The position numbers and the translations under genes were made by a program. A DNA stretch of 64,000 bases from Rhizobium albus (GTDB lineage Bacteria; Pseudomonadota; Alphaproteobacteria; Rhizobiales; Rhizobiaceae): the NCBI GenBank assembly GCA_030160035.1, contig BSNO01000004.1, positions 682,001-746,000 on the forward strand, given 5' to 3'. Every line of letters starts with the position of its first letter. The first letter of the stretch is position 1. The notes under the pieces were generated by a model that saw only the letters and a list, made by a program, of their open reading frames with translations, was not told where the DNA came from and ran no database searches. Of the stretch, positions 26,950-36,518 are shown piece after piece.

Positions 26950-27561
26950 ATGTTTGGACGGCAAACGGCTAAGAGCAAGGCAACATCTTCGATGTCGATC
27001 GATGTGATCCCGCCTCAGAATTTTACCCGACAGGCGCCTCGCGGTGTCCTGATCGGCGATTCGCGCGTGGTTGACGCGGAATTCATCGACATTGATTCGG
27101 TTGCCGACACGACCGTCCGCTTCCGAGAAGTCGCCCGTGCCACCGCAGCGTCGCCGAGCGTTGACCTGTCGGCTGCCCCGAAGCGGCGCGGACGCAGCGA
27201 TGCCGCCTTCTGGGCCGCGCTCATTCTGCTGTCTGCCGCCACCTTCTGGATATCCGGTGGTCATGCACTGGCGAAGCTCACCGGCTATGGCCCGCAGATT
27301 CAGGTGACGGACGTCAATTCCCATATTGTGGCCACGCGCCTCGGCGATGTCCTCTTCATCACCGGCCGCGTCGAAAACGGTGGGGATCGCGCTGTCAGCT
27401 TGCCACAGGTGCATGTGAATGTCGGTGACAGCTTTGCGCTGGCTGATGTGATCGCGGGCACGGAACGGCTGGCCGCCGGTGGATCGGTCCGTTTCGAGGC
27501 GCGCATCCCGCGCGCCGATCTTGTCGATGTGCCGCCGTCCGTCCAGCTGTTGAAGCGCTGA
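26950..27561 (+). CDS. Single-pass membrane protein (C-terminal part of the ftsE-neighbour zinc-ribbon family)
   Basis: A 203-residue protein with one central transmembrane helix (about 81-99, AAFWAALILLSAATFWISGG) and a C-terminal beta-rich domain (LFITGRVENGGDRAVSLPQVHVNV) resembling extracellular interaction domains. From memory, the gene at this position in other rhizobia carries an N-terminal MJ0042-type zinc ribbon with CxxC pairs; here the N-terminus has no cysteines at all. It may be a divergent or shortened member. Function unknown. It diverges from ftsE, sharing a 227-bp control region. Confidence 0.65.
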   Translation: MFGRQTAKSKATSSMSIDVIPPQNFTRQAPRGVLIGDSRVVDAEFIDIDSVADTTVRFREVARATAASPSVDLSAAPKRRGRSDAAFWAALILLSAATFWISGGHALAKLTGYGPQIQVTDVNSHIVATRLGDVLFITGRVENGGDRAVSLPQVHVNVGDSFALADVIAGTERLAAGGSVRFEARIPRADLVDVPPSVQLLKR

Positions 27562-27707
27562 TCATCGACTGCGGCGATGCATTTCCGCATCACGCTTGAA
27601 ACAAGCCTCGTTCTTCATGGGTGTCGCGTCGAGCCGATCGTTTCGCTCGGCGCGCAACTGCGCTAAAGCGGCGGCTTGAAAGCCACTGCCGCAGGAAAGA
27701 TCGAGAC

Positions 27708-28250
27708 ATGCCCGTCGTGCGCGGAAAGACCATCGACCCCTTGTTTTCCGCCGAAGCGATCGCGGAGCGCAACCATGCGATCGCCGCCGAAATCGCTGCC
27801 ACGCCGCGCAATGATCTGCTGGTCGTTGCAATCCTCAAGGGTTCTTTCATCTTCGCGGCCGATCTGATCCGCGCCATGCACGATGTTGGCCTGGCGCCGG
27901 AGGTGGAATTCATCACGCTCTCCAGCTACGGCAAGGGCACCACCAGCCAGGGCGTGAAGATCATCAAGGACATCGATAGCCTCGTCAAAGACCGCGATGT
28001 TCTCCTCATCGACGACATCCTGGAATCGGGCCGCACGCTGCGCTTTGCCCGTGATCTCATGTATGAGCGCGGTGCGTCCAATGTCTCGATCGCGGTGCTG
28101 CTCGACAAGCGCTCCAAGCGAGAGGGCCAGCTTGAGGCCGATCATGTCGGTTTCGAATGCCCCGATTATTTCGTCGTTGGCTACGGCATGGATGTCGCTT
28201 ACGCCTTCCGCGAACTGCCTTTCGTGGGCGTGGTGAAGGGCGACGCCTGA
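27708..28250 (+). CDS. hpt: Hypoxanthine phosphoribosyltransferase
   Basis: Purine salvage enzyme converting hypoxanthine or guanine plus PRPP to IMP or GMP. The 180-residue protein has LKGSFIFAADLIRAM, the flexible loop SSYGKGTTSQG, the PRPP motif VLLIDDILESGRTL, LLDKRSKREG, and DYFVVGYGMD. The frame is open to 27621 but ATG 27708 with AGGAAAGA upstream gives the family start. It is transcribed alone, 146 bp after the preceding gene. Confidence 0.93.
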   Translation: MPVVRGKTIDPLFSAEAIAERNHAIAAEIAATPRNDLLVVAILKGSFIFAADLIRAMHDVGLAPEVEFITLSSYGKGTTSQGVKIIKDIDSLVKDRDVLLIDDILESGRTLRFARDLMYERGASNVSIAVLLDKRSKREGQLEADHVGFECPDYFVVGYGMDVAYAFRELPFVGVVKGDA

Positions 28251-28406
28251 GCCTGACGGCCTTTCCGTCGCCTTAGGCGGAAATCTTATCGCGTTTTCAA
28301 CGTCTCGGTGTAGAACCAGTCGAACGCTCTGCCGGAAAGCCTGTCATCATCGACAGGCGCGACAGGGTCGAATGTCGATCTGCAACACGTAGGCTGGGAA
28401 AACCTC

Positions 28407-30824
28407 TTGGACAGCAACGAGAATTCCGAACAGGCCTCGTTCCAGAACGTCGTTCTCGAACGCGATCAGCTGGCAGCGATGTTCGAGCAGGCGCCGACTT
28501 TCATGGCGCTTCTGAGCGGCCCGGAGCACCGGTTCGAACTTGCCAATCCGAGCTACAGGAAGATCGTCGGCGGCCGTGACGTGCTGGGCAAGACGGTTGC
28601 CGAAGCGCTTCCCGATGCCGTGGAGCAAGGCTTCCTCAAGCTGCTCGACGACGTCTACCAGAGCGGCAAGCCGTTTCGGGCCGACGGGATCAAATACGCC
28701 GTGCAGCCCGTGCCGGGCGGGCCGATCAACGAGTGCTACGTCGATTTCGTCTATCAACCCTTGCGCGGCAGGGACGGGCAGATCACAGGCATCTTCGTCG
28801 AAGGTGCCGATGTCACCGATCGGACGATCGGCACCGAGCTGCTGCGCGAGAGCGAAGCCCGCTACCGCATGCTGTTCGACGCCATCGACCAGGGCTTCTG
28901 CATCATCGAATTTCTGGATGGTCCGCACGGCCCGGCCAGCGATTACGTTCACATCGAAGCGAATGAAGCCTATGCCCGCCATGCCGGCATTCCGAACGTC
29001 GTCGGTCAGAAGCTGCGGGAGATGGTTCCCGCCGAGGCCGATGACTGGGTTGCGCGCTATGGCGAAGTGCTGCGCACTGGACAGCAGATCCGCTTCGAAC
29101 AGATGTTGATCGCGACCGGCCGGCATCTGGAGCTTGCCGCCGTTCGGGTCGAGCCGCCGAGCCGCCGCCAGGTGGCCGTGCTGTTTCAGGACGTTACGGC
29201 CCGCAAACAGGCTGAAAAGGCGCTTCGCGACAGCGAGGAACAGTTCCGCGTCTTTGCCCAGACGGTGCCGAACCATGTCTGGGCGGCCAGACCCGATGGC
29301 CTGCTCTACTGGTTCAACAACCGCGTCTCCGAATATGCGGGCGCTTCGAGCACAGATCTGGAAGGTGTGGAGTGGACGAAGATCGTTCACCCCGACGATC
29401 TCAAGAAAGCTGCCGCCGCCTGGGAGCGCGCTTTGACGACAGGAGCCGTCTACGAGACAGAGTTCCGCATTCGCCGTCACGATGGAGTGTATCGCTGGTT
29501 CCTGGTCCGCGCCGAGCCCGTGAGGGACGAGGACGGCGCGATCGTCAACTGGATCGGCACCAACACCGACATCGAGCACAGCCGCGCTCAGGCCGCCGAA
29601 CTGGCCAATCTGAACGCGACTCTGGAGCAGCAGGTCCAGCAACGCACTGGGGAACTGATGGCGGCGGAAGAGGCGCTGCGCCAGTCCCAGAAGATGGAAG
29701 CGGTTGGCCAGCTGACCGGTGGGATTGCGCACGACTTCAACAATCTGCTCGCGGGCATCACGGGCAGCCTGGAGCTGGCCGAACGGCGTATCGCGCAGGG
29801 TCGCGTCGACGAGGCTGGCCGCTATCTCGGCGCGGCGCAGGGCGCGGCAAAGCGGGCGACTGCGCTGACCCATCGTCTCCTGGCATTTTCCCGCCGCCAA
29901 ACGCTCGATCCGAAGGCGACCGACGTCAACCGTCTGGTCGTCGGCATGGACGACATGATTCGCCGCACCATGGGACCGCAGATCGCCGTGGAAGTGGTGG
30001 CAGCCGCTGGCCTCTGGGCCACGCTCGTGGACCCGAACCAGCTCGAAAACGCGCTTCTCAATCTCTGCATCAATGCGCGTGACGCGATGCCGGATGGCGG
30101 CAAGCTGACGATCGAGACCGCCAATCGCTGGATGGACGAGCGCGCCGCTCGGGAACGGGAGATCCCGCCGGGTCAGTACATTTCCATGTGCGTGTCGGAC
30201 AACGGCGCCGGCATGCCGCCGGAGGTCGTCGCCAAGGCATTCGATCCATTCTTCACGACCAAACCCATAGGCCAGGGCACCGGGCTCGGCCTGTCGATGA
30301 TCTACGGCTTCACGCGCCAGTCCGGCGGGCAGACGCGGATCTATTCGGAAGTCGGGCAAGGCACGATGGTGTGCCTCTATCTGCCGCGCCATCTGGGCGA
30401 TGTCGTAGAGCAGGGCGTTCAGGCCGAGCCGAGTGCGCCCGCGCTCGAAGCGGCGGGACAAACGGTTCTCGTCGTCGATGACGAACCCCTTATCCGGCTT
30501 CTGGTCGTCGAGGTGCTGGAGGAGTTGGGCTTCACAGCGATCGAGGCGGGCGATGGTCCGTCGGGCCTCAAGATTCTGCAGTCCGATGCGAGGCTCGATC
30601 TCCTCATTACGGATGTCGGCCTTCCCGGAGGCATGAACGGCCGGCAGATGGCCGATGCAGCACGCGAAACGCGACCCGATCTGAAGGTATTGTTCATTAC
30701 CGGCTACGCCGAGAATGCGGTCGTTGGCCATGGCCATTTGGAACATGGCATGCACGTGATGACCAAGCCATTCGCGCTCGAGCAGCTGACGGAACGCATC
30801 AAGGCCCTTATCGAGCCGAGCTGA
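28407..30824 (+). CDS. Multi-PAS hybrid sensor histidine kinase
   Basis: An 805-residue soluble hybrid kinase with no clear membrane segment. The order is PAS (about 20-150), PAS (about 155-270), PAS/PAC (about 275-400, [18 protein letters not shown]), coiled region, phosphoacceptor block [18 protein letters not shown] (His near 441), HATPase (about 555-665, [11 protein letters not shown] and [12 protein letters not shown]), and a receiver domain (about 685-803, [18 protein letters not shown]). It resembles CckA-like architecture without the membrane part. The start is TTG 28407. cpdR follows 146 bp downstream. The signal is unknown. Confidence 0.88.
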   Translation: MDSNENSEQASFQNVVLERDQLAAMFEQAPTFMALLSGPEHRFELANPSYRKIVGGRDVLGKTVAEALPDAVEQGFLKLLDDVYQSGKPFRADGIKYAVQPVPGGPINECYVDFVYQPLRGRDGQITGIFVEGADVTDRTIGTELLRESEARYRMLFDAIDQGFCIIEFLDGPHGPASDYVHIEANEAYARHAGIPNVVGQKLREMVPAEADDWVARYGEVLRTGQQIRFEQMLIATGRHLELAAVRVEPPSRRQVAVLFQDVTARKQAEKALRDSEEQFRVFAQTVPNHVWAARPDGLLYWFNNRVSEYAGASSTDLEGVEWTKIVHPDDLKKAAAAWERALTTGAVYETEFRIRRHDGVYRWFLVRAEPVRDEDGAIVNWIGTNTDIEHSRAQAAELANLNATLEQQVQQRTGELMAAEEALRQSQKMEAVGQLTGGIAHDFNNLLAGITGSLELAERRIAQGRVDEAGRYLGAAQGAAKRATALTHRLLAFSRRQTLDPKATDVNRLVVGMDDMIRRTMGPQIAVEVVAAAGLWATLVDPNQLENALLNLCINARDAMPDGGKLTIETANRWMDERAAREREIPPGQYISMCVSDNGAGMPPEVVAKAFDPFFTTKPIGQGTGLGLSMIYGFTRQSGGQTRIYSEVGQGTMVCLYLPRHLGDVVEQGVQAEPSAPALEAAGQTVLVVDDEPLIRLLVVEVLEELGFTAIEAGDGPSGLKILQSDARLDLLITDVGLPGGMNGRQMADAARETRPDLKVLFITGYAENAVVGHGHLEHGMHVMTKPFALEQLTERIKALIEPS

Positions 30825-30871
30825 AACGCCGCTTCATTTCGGCACTCAACCAGGTTTCCGGCGTGCTCTCT

Positions 30872-30909
30872 TTACGCAAAGCAAACCAATCAATGGTTTG
30901 TTGGCGTAA
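30872..30909 (+). promoter_or_regulatory. Bipartite stem-loop upstream of cpdR
   Basis: Two nested perfect inverted repeats: outer TTACGC / GCGTAA and inner CAAACCA / TGGTTTG around a 5-base loop (ATCAA), separated by 4 and 3 unpaired bases. It lies 62 bases before the cpdR start and has no U-tract after it, so it looks like an operator or leader element and not a terminator. Confidence 0.45.
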
Positions 30910-30970
30910 GGGCTGGGCAGAGAAACCCGCGGCGACCGATTGCGGTGCGCTGACGAAAGCGGAGACGGCA

Positions 30971-31333
30971 ATGGCGAAAATTCTGATCGCGGAAGACGAG
31001 ACTGCGCTCCGCTCGTTCGTGGCACGAGCCTTGAAGCTCGACGGTCACCAGGTCGAGGAAGTCGGTGACGGCGCCGAAGGCATCGACAGGCTGGGTGGTG
31101 GCGAGCGCTACGATTTGCTTCTGTCGGATATCCGCATGCCGGCGATGGATGGCATCGAGCTGGCGCACCAAGCGTCCGCCATGCACCCGACCATGAAGAT
31201 CCTGCTCATGACCGGCTATGCCGAGCAGCGCGAACGTGCGGACAACCTCGCCGCCATCATCGTGGATGTCGTTTCCAAGCCCTTCAGCCTGCCGGAAATT
31301 CGCGCCGCCGTAAGCCGGGCGCTCGCCGCCTGA
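30971..31333 (+). CDS. cpdR: CpdR-type single-domain response regulator
   Basis: A 120-residue receiver-only protein. In Caulobacter and Sinorhizobium, CpdR in its unphosphorylated form directs ClpXP-dependent proteolysis during the cell cycle. It has ILIAEDE, the phosphoacceptor in LLLSDIRMPAMDGIEL, LMTGYAEQRERA (a segment typical of CpdR), and VSKPFSLPEIRAA. The frame is open to 30863, but ATG 30971 gives the exact family length. The upstream hybrid kinase on the same strand could feed the same phosphorelay; that link is inferred from position. Confidence 0.9.
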   Translation: MAKILIAEDETALRSFVARALKLDGHQVEEVGDGAEGIDRLGGGERYDLLLSDIRMPAMDGIELAHQASAMHPTMKILLMTGYAEQRERADNLAAIIVDVVSKPFSLPEIRAAVSRALAA

Positions 31334-31362
31334 GACCCGATGCGCGAGGCGGCATCGCCTCA
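31331..31362. terminator. Terminator-like hairpin between cpdR and the TIGR02302 gene
   Basis: Inverted repeat with outer TGAG / CTCA and inner CGATGC / GCATCG arms spans the convergent gap. It contains both stop codons (31331-31333 plus strand, 31360-31362 minus strand). No U-tract on either side, so terminator activity is uncertain. Confidence 0.35.
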
Positions 31363-33966
31363 GCGGATCTCCAGCAGCCGTTCCAAATATTGCCGTTCCA
31401 GCTGCGGGCTCAGCGCATTGCCGAGCCTGTTGCGGATCGCTTCCAGGATCTCCCGCGCCCGCTGGATGTCGATCTCGTCCGGCACGCGCACCGTGTCGCC
31501 GAAATCCGGCCCTTCGGTAGAGCGCGGCCGCCCAAGCGGATCGGTATCCGACCGGCGCATCTGGTTCTGGCCCTGGCCTTCGCCCTGACCCTCGCCTTGG
31601 CCCATCTGCTGCATCATCTGGTTCATCATGTCCTGAGCGCCTTGGCGCAGCGCTTCAAGCGCGCGGCCCTGTTCGCCGACGGCCTGTTCGCCGCGCCCGT
31701 CACCGAGCGAGCGTGAGGCATCGCCCATGGCCTCGCCCGCTTGGCCGAACCCTTCGCTCGGCTCCATGCCCATGCCCTCCAGGCTCTCCTGCAACTCACC
31801 CAGTTGTTGCTGGAGCGCCTCCTGCTGCGCGCGCAATTGGCGCAGCGCCTCCTGCAGCTGCTCGGGCGTCATCTCCGAAAGTCCGTTCTCGCCCTGCTGA
31901 CCCTCCTGCGGCGCCTGATTGCCCTGCTGCTGATCCTGCTGGCCGGGATTGAACGGATCGAGGCTCTGCTGCATGCGCTCGGCGAGCTCCTGATCGAGCC
32001 GGAAGGTCTCGTTCATCAGCTCCTGCTGCTCGCGCATCAATTCGCCGAGCTCATCCATCTGGCGGCGCATCTCGCCATTGCCCTGCTGCTGTTGCTGCTG
32101 CCGGCCGGCCTGAAGGTTGTTCATCATGCGCTGCAGTTCGGACAGCATTTGCTGCGCTTCTTCCGTCGCGCCCTGCCGAGCGAGATTCTCGATCTGGTCG
32201 AGCATGGCGTTAAGGTCTTCCTGGCGAAGCAGGTTCTGCATCGCGTTTTCGGGAAGCTGCATGGCCTGATCGGAATTCTGCAGTTCCTGAGCGAGCGCTT
32301 GCAGGTACTCCTGCATCGCCTCGCGCAGCTCGTCCATCAGCGCCTGTATCTCCTCGTCCGTCGCACCGTTCTCCAATGCCTCGGCAAGCTCGCGCTGGGC
32401 GTCCCTCAGGCGTCTCTCGGCAAGCGACAGGTCGCCGTCCTCGATGCCCAGCGCCACTTCCCAGAGATAATCGGCGGCATCGCGCAGCATGTCGTCGTTG
32501 TAGGCCTGCTCGATGCGCGAGCGCGCCGATTGCAGAAGCAGGAAATGGGAGAGGTTCGGGATGGTCTCTTCCGGTGCGATCATCAGCGCATCGCTCAGCG
32601 TCAGCACCTCGGCGACGGCGTTGGCATCGAGCGCGAGGATCTGTCGCTGTTCGACCAGTGCGCGGGCGAGAGGCTCGGAGAAGCTGCGTTCCGGCAACCG
32701 CATGCGGTGCGGCTCCGATCGGCCCTCCTGGCCGCTGGCATCGACGGCGACGAGCGTCACGTCGACGAGCGTGCCTGACCATGGATGCTGCGTGAGATCG
32801 TGACTTGCACGTCCCCGCTGCTCCAGCCCCTGGCGACGCGACAGGTTCAAGCGGTACTCGGGTGCCTCGTAGAGCGGGCGAGCGCCCTCCGCGGGATCGA
32901 CCGGCGCGATATCGGCGAAAGCGCGGACGACCCCGTAATCGTCGGAAGCAGTGAAGGCAATTTCCAGCGCACCGTTGACGGCACGGCGAGGATCTTCAGC
33001 GAAAGTGATTTGCGGTGCCTGGTCCGGCTCGACCGCAAGCCGCCACGCGCGGTCGCCGTCGCGCGCGCCGGAAACAACCAGCGTTCCGCTGCGCATCGCA
33101 TCCATGCGGTAGCCGCGCGCATCGCCACTCGATGCGGCTGCAGGCCTCTGCGCTGCGGACGAGGGCGCGTCGTTTGCCTCGGTCGGTGCCAGCATCACCG
33201 CGCTTTCGGCCTGTTCCGCTGCGAAGCTGACGATCTCCCCGCCGGCGCCGCCGCTGATCCGGACAACCACTTCGCTGCGCTCCGGCAGGGTGATGACCGC
33301 ACCTTCGCCCAGCTGCGCCGTGCTGAGGAAAATCGGCGGACGGCCCGTATAGGCCGGCGGCGTGATCCACGCGTCGATGCGCGCCGGGGGCGCATTGCTG
33401 ACCGCATGGGAAACGAACGCATCCGACAGCGTGCCGGCGCGGTTGGACGAAGAAAACGCAAATGCCGTGAAGAGCAGAAGCACGACCAGCGCCCGCATTC
33501 CGTAGGGATCGCGGCGTGGCGTATCGGGATTGGGCAGGCCGACCGAAAGCTTGTCGAGCTTTGCGCTCATGCGCCGCTGGTGTTCTTCCCAAAGCGCGCG
33601 GGCAAGCGGATTGTCGCGCTCGAGCGTATCGCTTTGAACGCGCACCGCCTGGTGCGCGATCGCATTGCGTTCCTCAAGCCGGGCGTCGGCCTCGCCCGTC
33701 GATGGAAGTCGGAAACGGGTGAGCAGGTAGAGCGACGCAAGCGCGGCCAGCCCCAGGACAACAAGCGTCGCGATGCGGACCAAGTCGGGCACGGCGCGAA
33801 AATAGCCGAACCATGACAGCGCAACGTAGATCGCGGCGATCCCGGCAAGCGGAAGGACTGCGATCCAGAGGCGCTCCAGCGCGATGACGAGCTTCGTCGT
33901 GGCCCGCTTGCGCGAAAGCTTGGCGGCCAGTGCCGCCGCCGTTTCCGCCAAGGTAGAAATCGCCAT
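31360..33966 (-). CDS. TIGR02302 family (DUF4175) membrane protein
   Basis: An 868-residue protein. Two adjacent transmembrane helices (about 33-85) are followed by a third (about 155-172), a periplasmic region with a beta-rich middle, then a long C-terminal section extremely rich in Gln, Glu, Met and Leu (about 560-820, with runs such as GRQQQQQQGNGEMRR). This pattern fits TIGR02302, found in most Hyphomicrobiales and of unknown function. It converges on cpdR with a 26-bp gap. Low-complexity coding gives long false frames on the other strand. Confidence 0.85.
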   Translation of the reverse strand: MAISTLAETAAALAAKLSRKRATTKLVIALERLWIAVLPLAGIAAIYVALSWFGYFRAVPDLVRIATLVVLGLAALASLYLLTRFRLPSTGEADARLEERNAIAHQAVRVQSDTLERDNPLARALWEEHQRRMSAKLDKLSVGLPNPDTPRRDPYGMRALVVLLLFTAFAFSSSNRAGTLSDAFVSHAVSNAPPARIDAWITPPAYTGRPPIFLSTAQLGEGAVITLPERSEVVVRISGGAGGEIVSFAAEQAESAVMLAPTEANDAPSSAAQRPAAASSGDARGYRMDAMRSGTLVVSGARDGDRAWRLAVEPDQAPQITFAEDPRRAVNGALEIAFTASDDYGVVRAFADIAPVDPAEGARPLYEAPEYRLNLSRRQGLEQRGRASHDLTQHPWSGTLVDVTLVAVDASGQEGRSEPHRMRLPERSFSEPLARALVEQRQILALDANAVAEVLTLSDALMIAPEETIPNLSHFLLLQSARSRIEQAYNDDMLRDAADYLWEVALGIEDGDLSLAERRLRDAQRELAEALENGATDEEIQALMDELREAMQEYLQALAQELQNSDQAMQLPENAMQNLLRQEDLNAMLDQIENLARQGATEEAQQMLSELQRMMNNLQAGRQQQQQQGNGEMRRQMDELGELMREQQELMNETFRLDQELAERMQQSLDPFNPGQQDQQQGNQAPQEGQQGENGLSEMTPEQLQEALRQLRAQQEALQQQLGELQESLEGMGMEPSEGFGQAGEAMGDASRSLGDGRGEQAVGEQGRALEALRQGAQDMMNQMMQQMGQGEGQGEGQGQNQMRRSDTDPLGRPRSTEGPDFGDTVRVPDEIDIQRAREILEAIRNRLGNALSPQLERQYLERLLEIR

Positions 33967-34053
33967 TCACCGCTGCTCCAGGTTCAAGACGAGGATAGCG
34001 GAAAATGTGGCTTTGGCGAGGGCACCCACCGGATTGTGATGGGGAGCAAATCC

Positions 34054-35169
34054 TCAGGCGGCTTTGACGATGGCCGCGCTCTTCACCCGATTGCGACCGG
34101 CGGTTTTCGCCAAATAGAGCGCCTTGTCTGCGGCATCGAACAGATCACGAAATTCGGTCATTGACTCGTCGACGCATGACGCACCGGCGCTGACGGTGAC
34201 TTTGATCTGGATCCCTCCCAACAAGAAGATTGCCTCCTCGATGGCGATCCGAACCCTTTCGGCAGTCGATAGCGCAGCTTCCAGCGAGGCGTGCGGCATG
34301 AGCACGGCGATTTCCTCACCGCCGAAGCGGCAGACGGTGTCGTGAACACGCACATGCGTTCCGATGATATCGCTGACTTCGGCCAGCACCTTGTCGCCCG
34401 CTGCATGACCCCAAATATCGTTGACCTTCTTGAAGTGGTCGATATCGATCATGACGAGCGCAAGTTGCTTGCCTTCGCTTCTGGCAACGTGGAAGGCGCG
34501 CGTGGAGAGATCGTCGAAGCCACGCCGGTTCTGCAGTCCGGTCAGTGCATCGGTGCGCAAATCCCGTCGTGCTCGCACTGTTGCCTCATGACGCTGCAGC
34601 TCGCCGGCAAGAAGGTGACCAAAAGCCAGCACGCCGCAAAAAGTCGCCGCTGCGAGCGGCAAGCCTGCATTCAGAAACACAGTGAGTGCGAGATCCGAGG
34701 GCATCAGCAGAATGGCTATCGGCATCAGTGATGCCACGAGGGCGATTTCCGTCAGTCGCCGCATGCTGGGCGCGGTTGTTGTCAGACCGCGCCATTCAGC
34801 GACCGCGATCGTCGAGACCAAGACCCAAACAATTCCGCAGAGCCCCGCGGTAGCTCCAATGCCACCCGTCTCGAGCCGATGAAAAGCGGCGATCGATGCG
34901 GTAGTCAGGGCGCCGGGCCATCCCGCAAACACCGCAGAAAGGGCAACGAAGACTGCCCGACCGTCGACGACGACGCCTTCCGTCAGCATGATGGGGCTCG
35001 ACATCGCCAGATGAACGCCTGCCCCAAACAGAAGGCCGAGAACGAGGTTCCGGGCCATCCCGGCGCGTGTGCGTCTCAGCACCGAGCCATATGCCAACAC
35101 CACAAGGGCAACCAATCCGGCATTGTGGAAAAACGCGAGCGCAATGACGCCGAGATCGACTTGAAGCAA
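34054..35169 (-). CDS. Membrane-bound diguanylate cyclase
   Basis: A 371-residue GGDEF protein making c-di-GMP from two GTP. The N-terminal half has five or six transmembrane helices like a 5TMR-LYT sensor ([20 protein letters not shown] lies in it). The GGDEF domain (about 205-365) has DALTGLQNRRGFDD, a GGEEI active site in CRFGGEEIAVLMP (about 278-290), and an RxxD I-site (RVHD) five residues before it, so it should be active and product-inhibited. The start is TTG 35169 after AAGGGG. A palindrome lies directly upstream. Confidence 0.88.
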   Translation of the reverse strand: MLQVDLGVIALAFFHNAGLVALVVLAYGSVLRRTRAGMARNLVLGLLFGAGVHLAMSSPIMLTEGVVVDGRAVFVALSAVFAGWPGALTTASIAAFHRLETGGIGATAGLCGIVWVLVSTIAVAEWRGLTTTAPSMRRLTEIALVASLMPIAILLMPSDLALTVFLNAGLPLAAATFCGVLAFGHLLAGELQRHEATVRARRDLRTDALTGLQNRRGFDDLSTRAFHVARSEGKQLALVMIDIDHFKKVNDIWGHAAGDKVLAEVSDIIGTHVRVHDTVCRFGGEEIAVLMPHASLEAALSTAERVRIAIEEAIFLLGGIQIKVTVSAGASCVDESMTEFRDLFDAADKALYLAKTAGRNRVKSAAIVKAA

Positions 35170-35174
35170 CGCGG

Positions 35175-35196
35175 AACCCCTTAATAATTAGGGGTT
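35175..35196. promoter_or_regulatory. Palindrome in the leader of the diguanylate cyclase gene
   Basis: Perfect 7-bp inverted repeat AACCCCT / AGGGGTT with an AT-only 8-base centre lies between lysA and the cyclase gene. The AT-rich core, rare in this DNA, and the location 6 bp from the start codon suggest an operator or an RNA stem masking the AAGGGG ribosome-binding site. Confidence 0.35.
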
Positions 35197-35223
35197 TATC
35201 GCCCGAAAAACCTTAAATTTGGT

Positions 35224-36507
35224 CTAACCAGCTTCGATCTCGTTGACCCAGTCCGGCACGCTGTCCAGGCCGAGAAGATCGTCGAAGCTCGGGCGCGGGC
35301 GCACGACGTGGAACCGGTCGCCTTTGACGAGCACCTCCGGCACTAGGAGACGTGAATTGTAGGTACCCGATTGTACCGCGCCATAGGCACCTGCAGAGCC
35401 GATGGCGATGAGGTCGCCGGCTTGAAGAACCGGAATGGTCCGGTCGCGGGCCATGAAGTCGCCGCTCTCGCACACAGGCCCCACGATATCCGCCTTGATG
35501 CGCGGTGCCCCGGCTGGGGTTTCCTTCACCGTCCGGATTTCGTGCCATGCCTCATAGAGTGTCGGACGGATCAGGTCGTTCATGGCGACGTCGGCGATCA
35601 CGAAAATCTTGCTGCCGGTTTCCTTCACGTAGAGCACTTCGGAAACGAGAATGCCCGCATTGCCGGCGATCATGCGGCCGGGCTCGAAGATCACTTGGCA
35701 ACCGAGATCGCGCACATGCGCCTTGACCGTTTCGGCATAGTCGCGCGGTTCCGGCGGCGGCTGGTTGTCGTCGCGGTAGGGAATGCCGAGGCCACCGCCG
35801 AGATCGACGTGGTGGATGGTATGCCCGTCGGCACGCAGTGTTTCGACCAGTTCGCGCAGCAGACGAAACGCGTCGTCATAGGGCTGCAGATCGGTGATCT
35901 GGCTGCCGATATGCATGTCGATGCCGGTCACGCGGATGCCGGGCAGCGTGGCGGCATGGGCATAGACCCGACGCGCATCCTGCCAGGAGATGCCGAACTT
36001 GTCGTCCTTCTTGCCGGTCGAGATCTTGGCATGGGTGCGTGCATCGACATCCGGGTTGATGCGGAAGGAGACCGGTGCAGTCGTTCCGGCAGCGAGCGCC
36101 CGGCTGTTCACGACCTCCAGTTCGGGTTCGGATTCAATGTTGAAGCAGTGGATGCCGGACGCGAGCGCAAAGTCGATCTCGCGCTTGGTCTTGCCGACGC
36201 CCGAAAACATGATCTTAGAAGGCGGGATGCCGGCTGCCAGCGCGCGCCGCAACTCGCCCTCGGAGACCACGTCGACGCCGGAACCGAGCTTGGCGAGCGT
36301 CGCCAGAACCGCCTGGTTCGAATTGGCCTTCATCGCATAGCAGACGAGCGCGTCGATGTCGGAAAAGGCGTCGGCGAAGACCTGATAGTGGCGCGTCAGC
36401 GTTGCCGTGGAATAGCAATAGAAGGGTGTGCCGACGGCCTTGGCGATCTCCGCCACGTCGACGTCTTCGGCGTGGAGCGCGCCGTTCAGGTAACGGAAAT
36501 GGTTCAA
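35224..36507 (-). CDS. lysA: Diaminopimelate decarboxylase
   Basis: PLP enzyme catalysing the last step of lysine synthesis from meso-diaminopimelate. The 427-residue fold-type III protein has the PLP lysine in YAMKANSN, HIGSQI, DLGGGLGIPY, GRMIAGNAG, and the catalytic Cys in GPVCESGDF. Length and motifs are complete. It lies downstream of lptM and argH on the same strand; only 11 bp separate lptM and lysA. Confidence 0.96.
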   Translation of the reverse strand: MNHFRYLNGALHAEDVDVAEIAKAVGTPFYCYSTATLTRHYQVFADAFSDIDALVCYAMKANSNQAVLATLAKLGSGVDVVSEGELRRALAAGIPPSKIMFSGVGKTKREIDFALASGIHCFNIESEPELEVVNSRALAAGTTAPVSFRINPDVDARTHAKISTGKKDDKFGISWQDARRVYAHAATLPGIRVTGIDMHIGSQITDLQPYDDAFRLLRELVETLRADGHTIHHVDLGGGLGIPYRDDNQPPPEPRDYAETVKAHVRDLGCQVIFEPGRMIAGNAGILVSEVLYVKETGSKIFVIADVAMNDLIRPTLYEAWHEIRTVKETPAGAPRIKADIVGPVCESGDFMARDRTIPVLQAGDLIAIGSAGAYGAVQSGTYNSRLLVPEVLVKGDRFHVVRPRPSFDDLLGLDSVPDWVNEIEAG

Positions 36508-36518
36508 GAGGCTTGGCC

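Noticed and set aside
28347-30755. An 802-codon frame opposite the hybrid kinase
   Set aside because: The plus strand shows complete PAS, kinase and receiver motifs; the opposite translation shows none.
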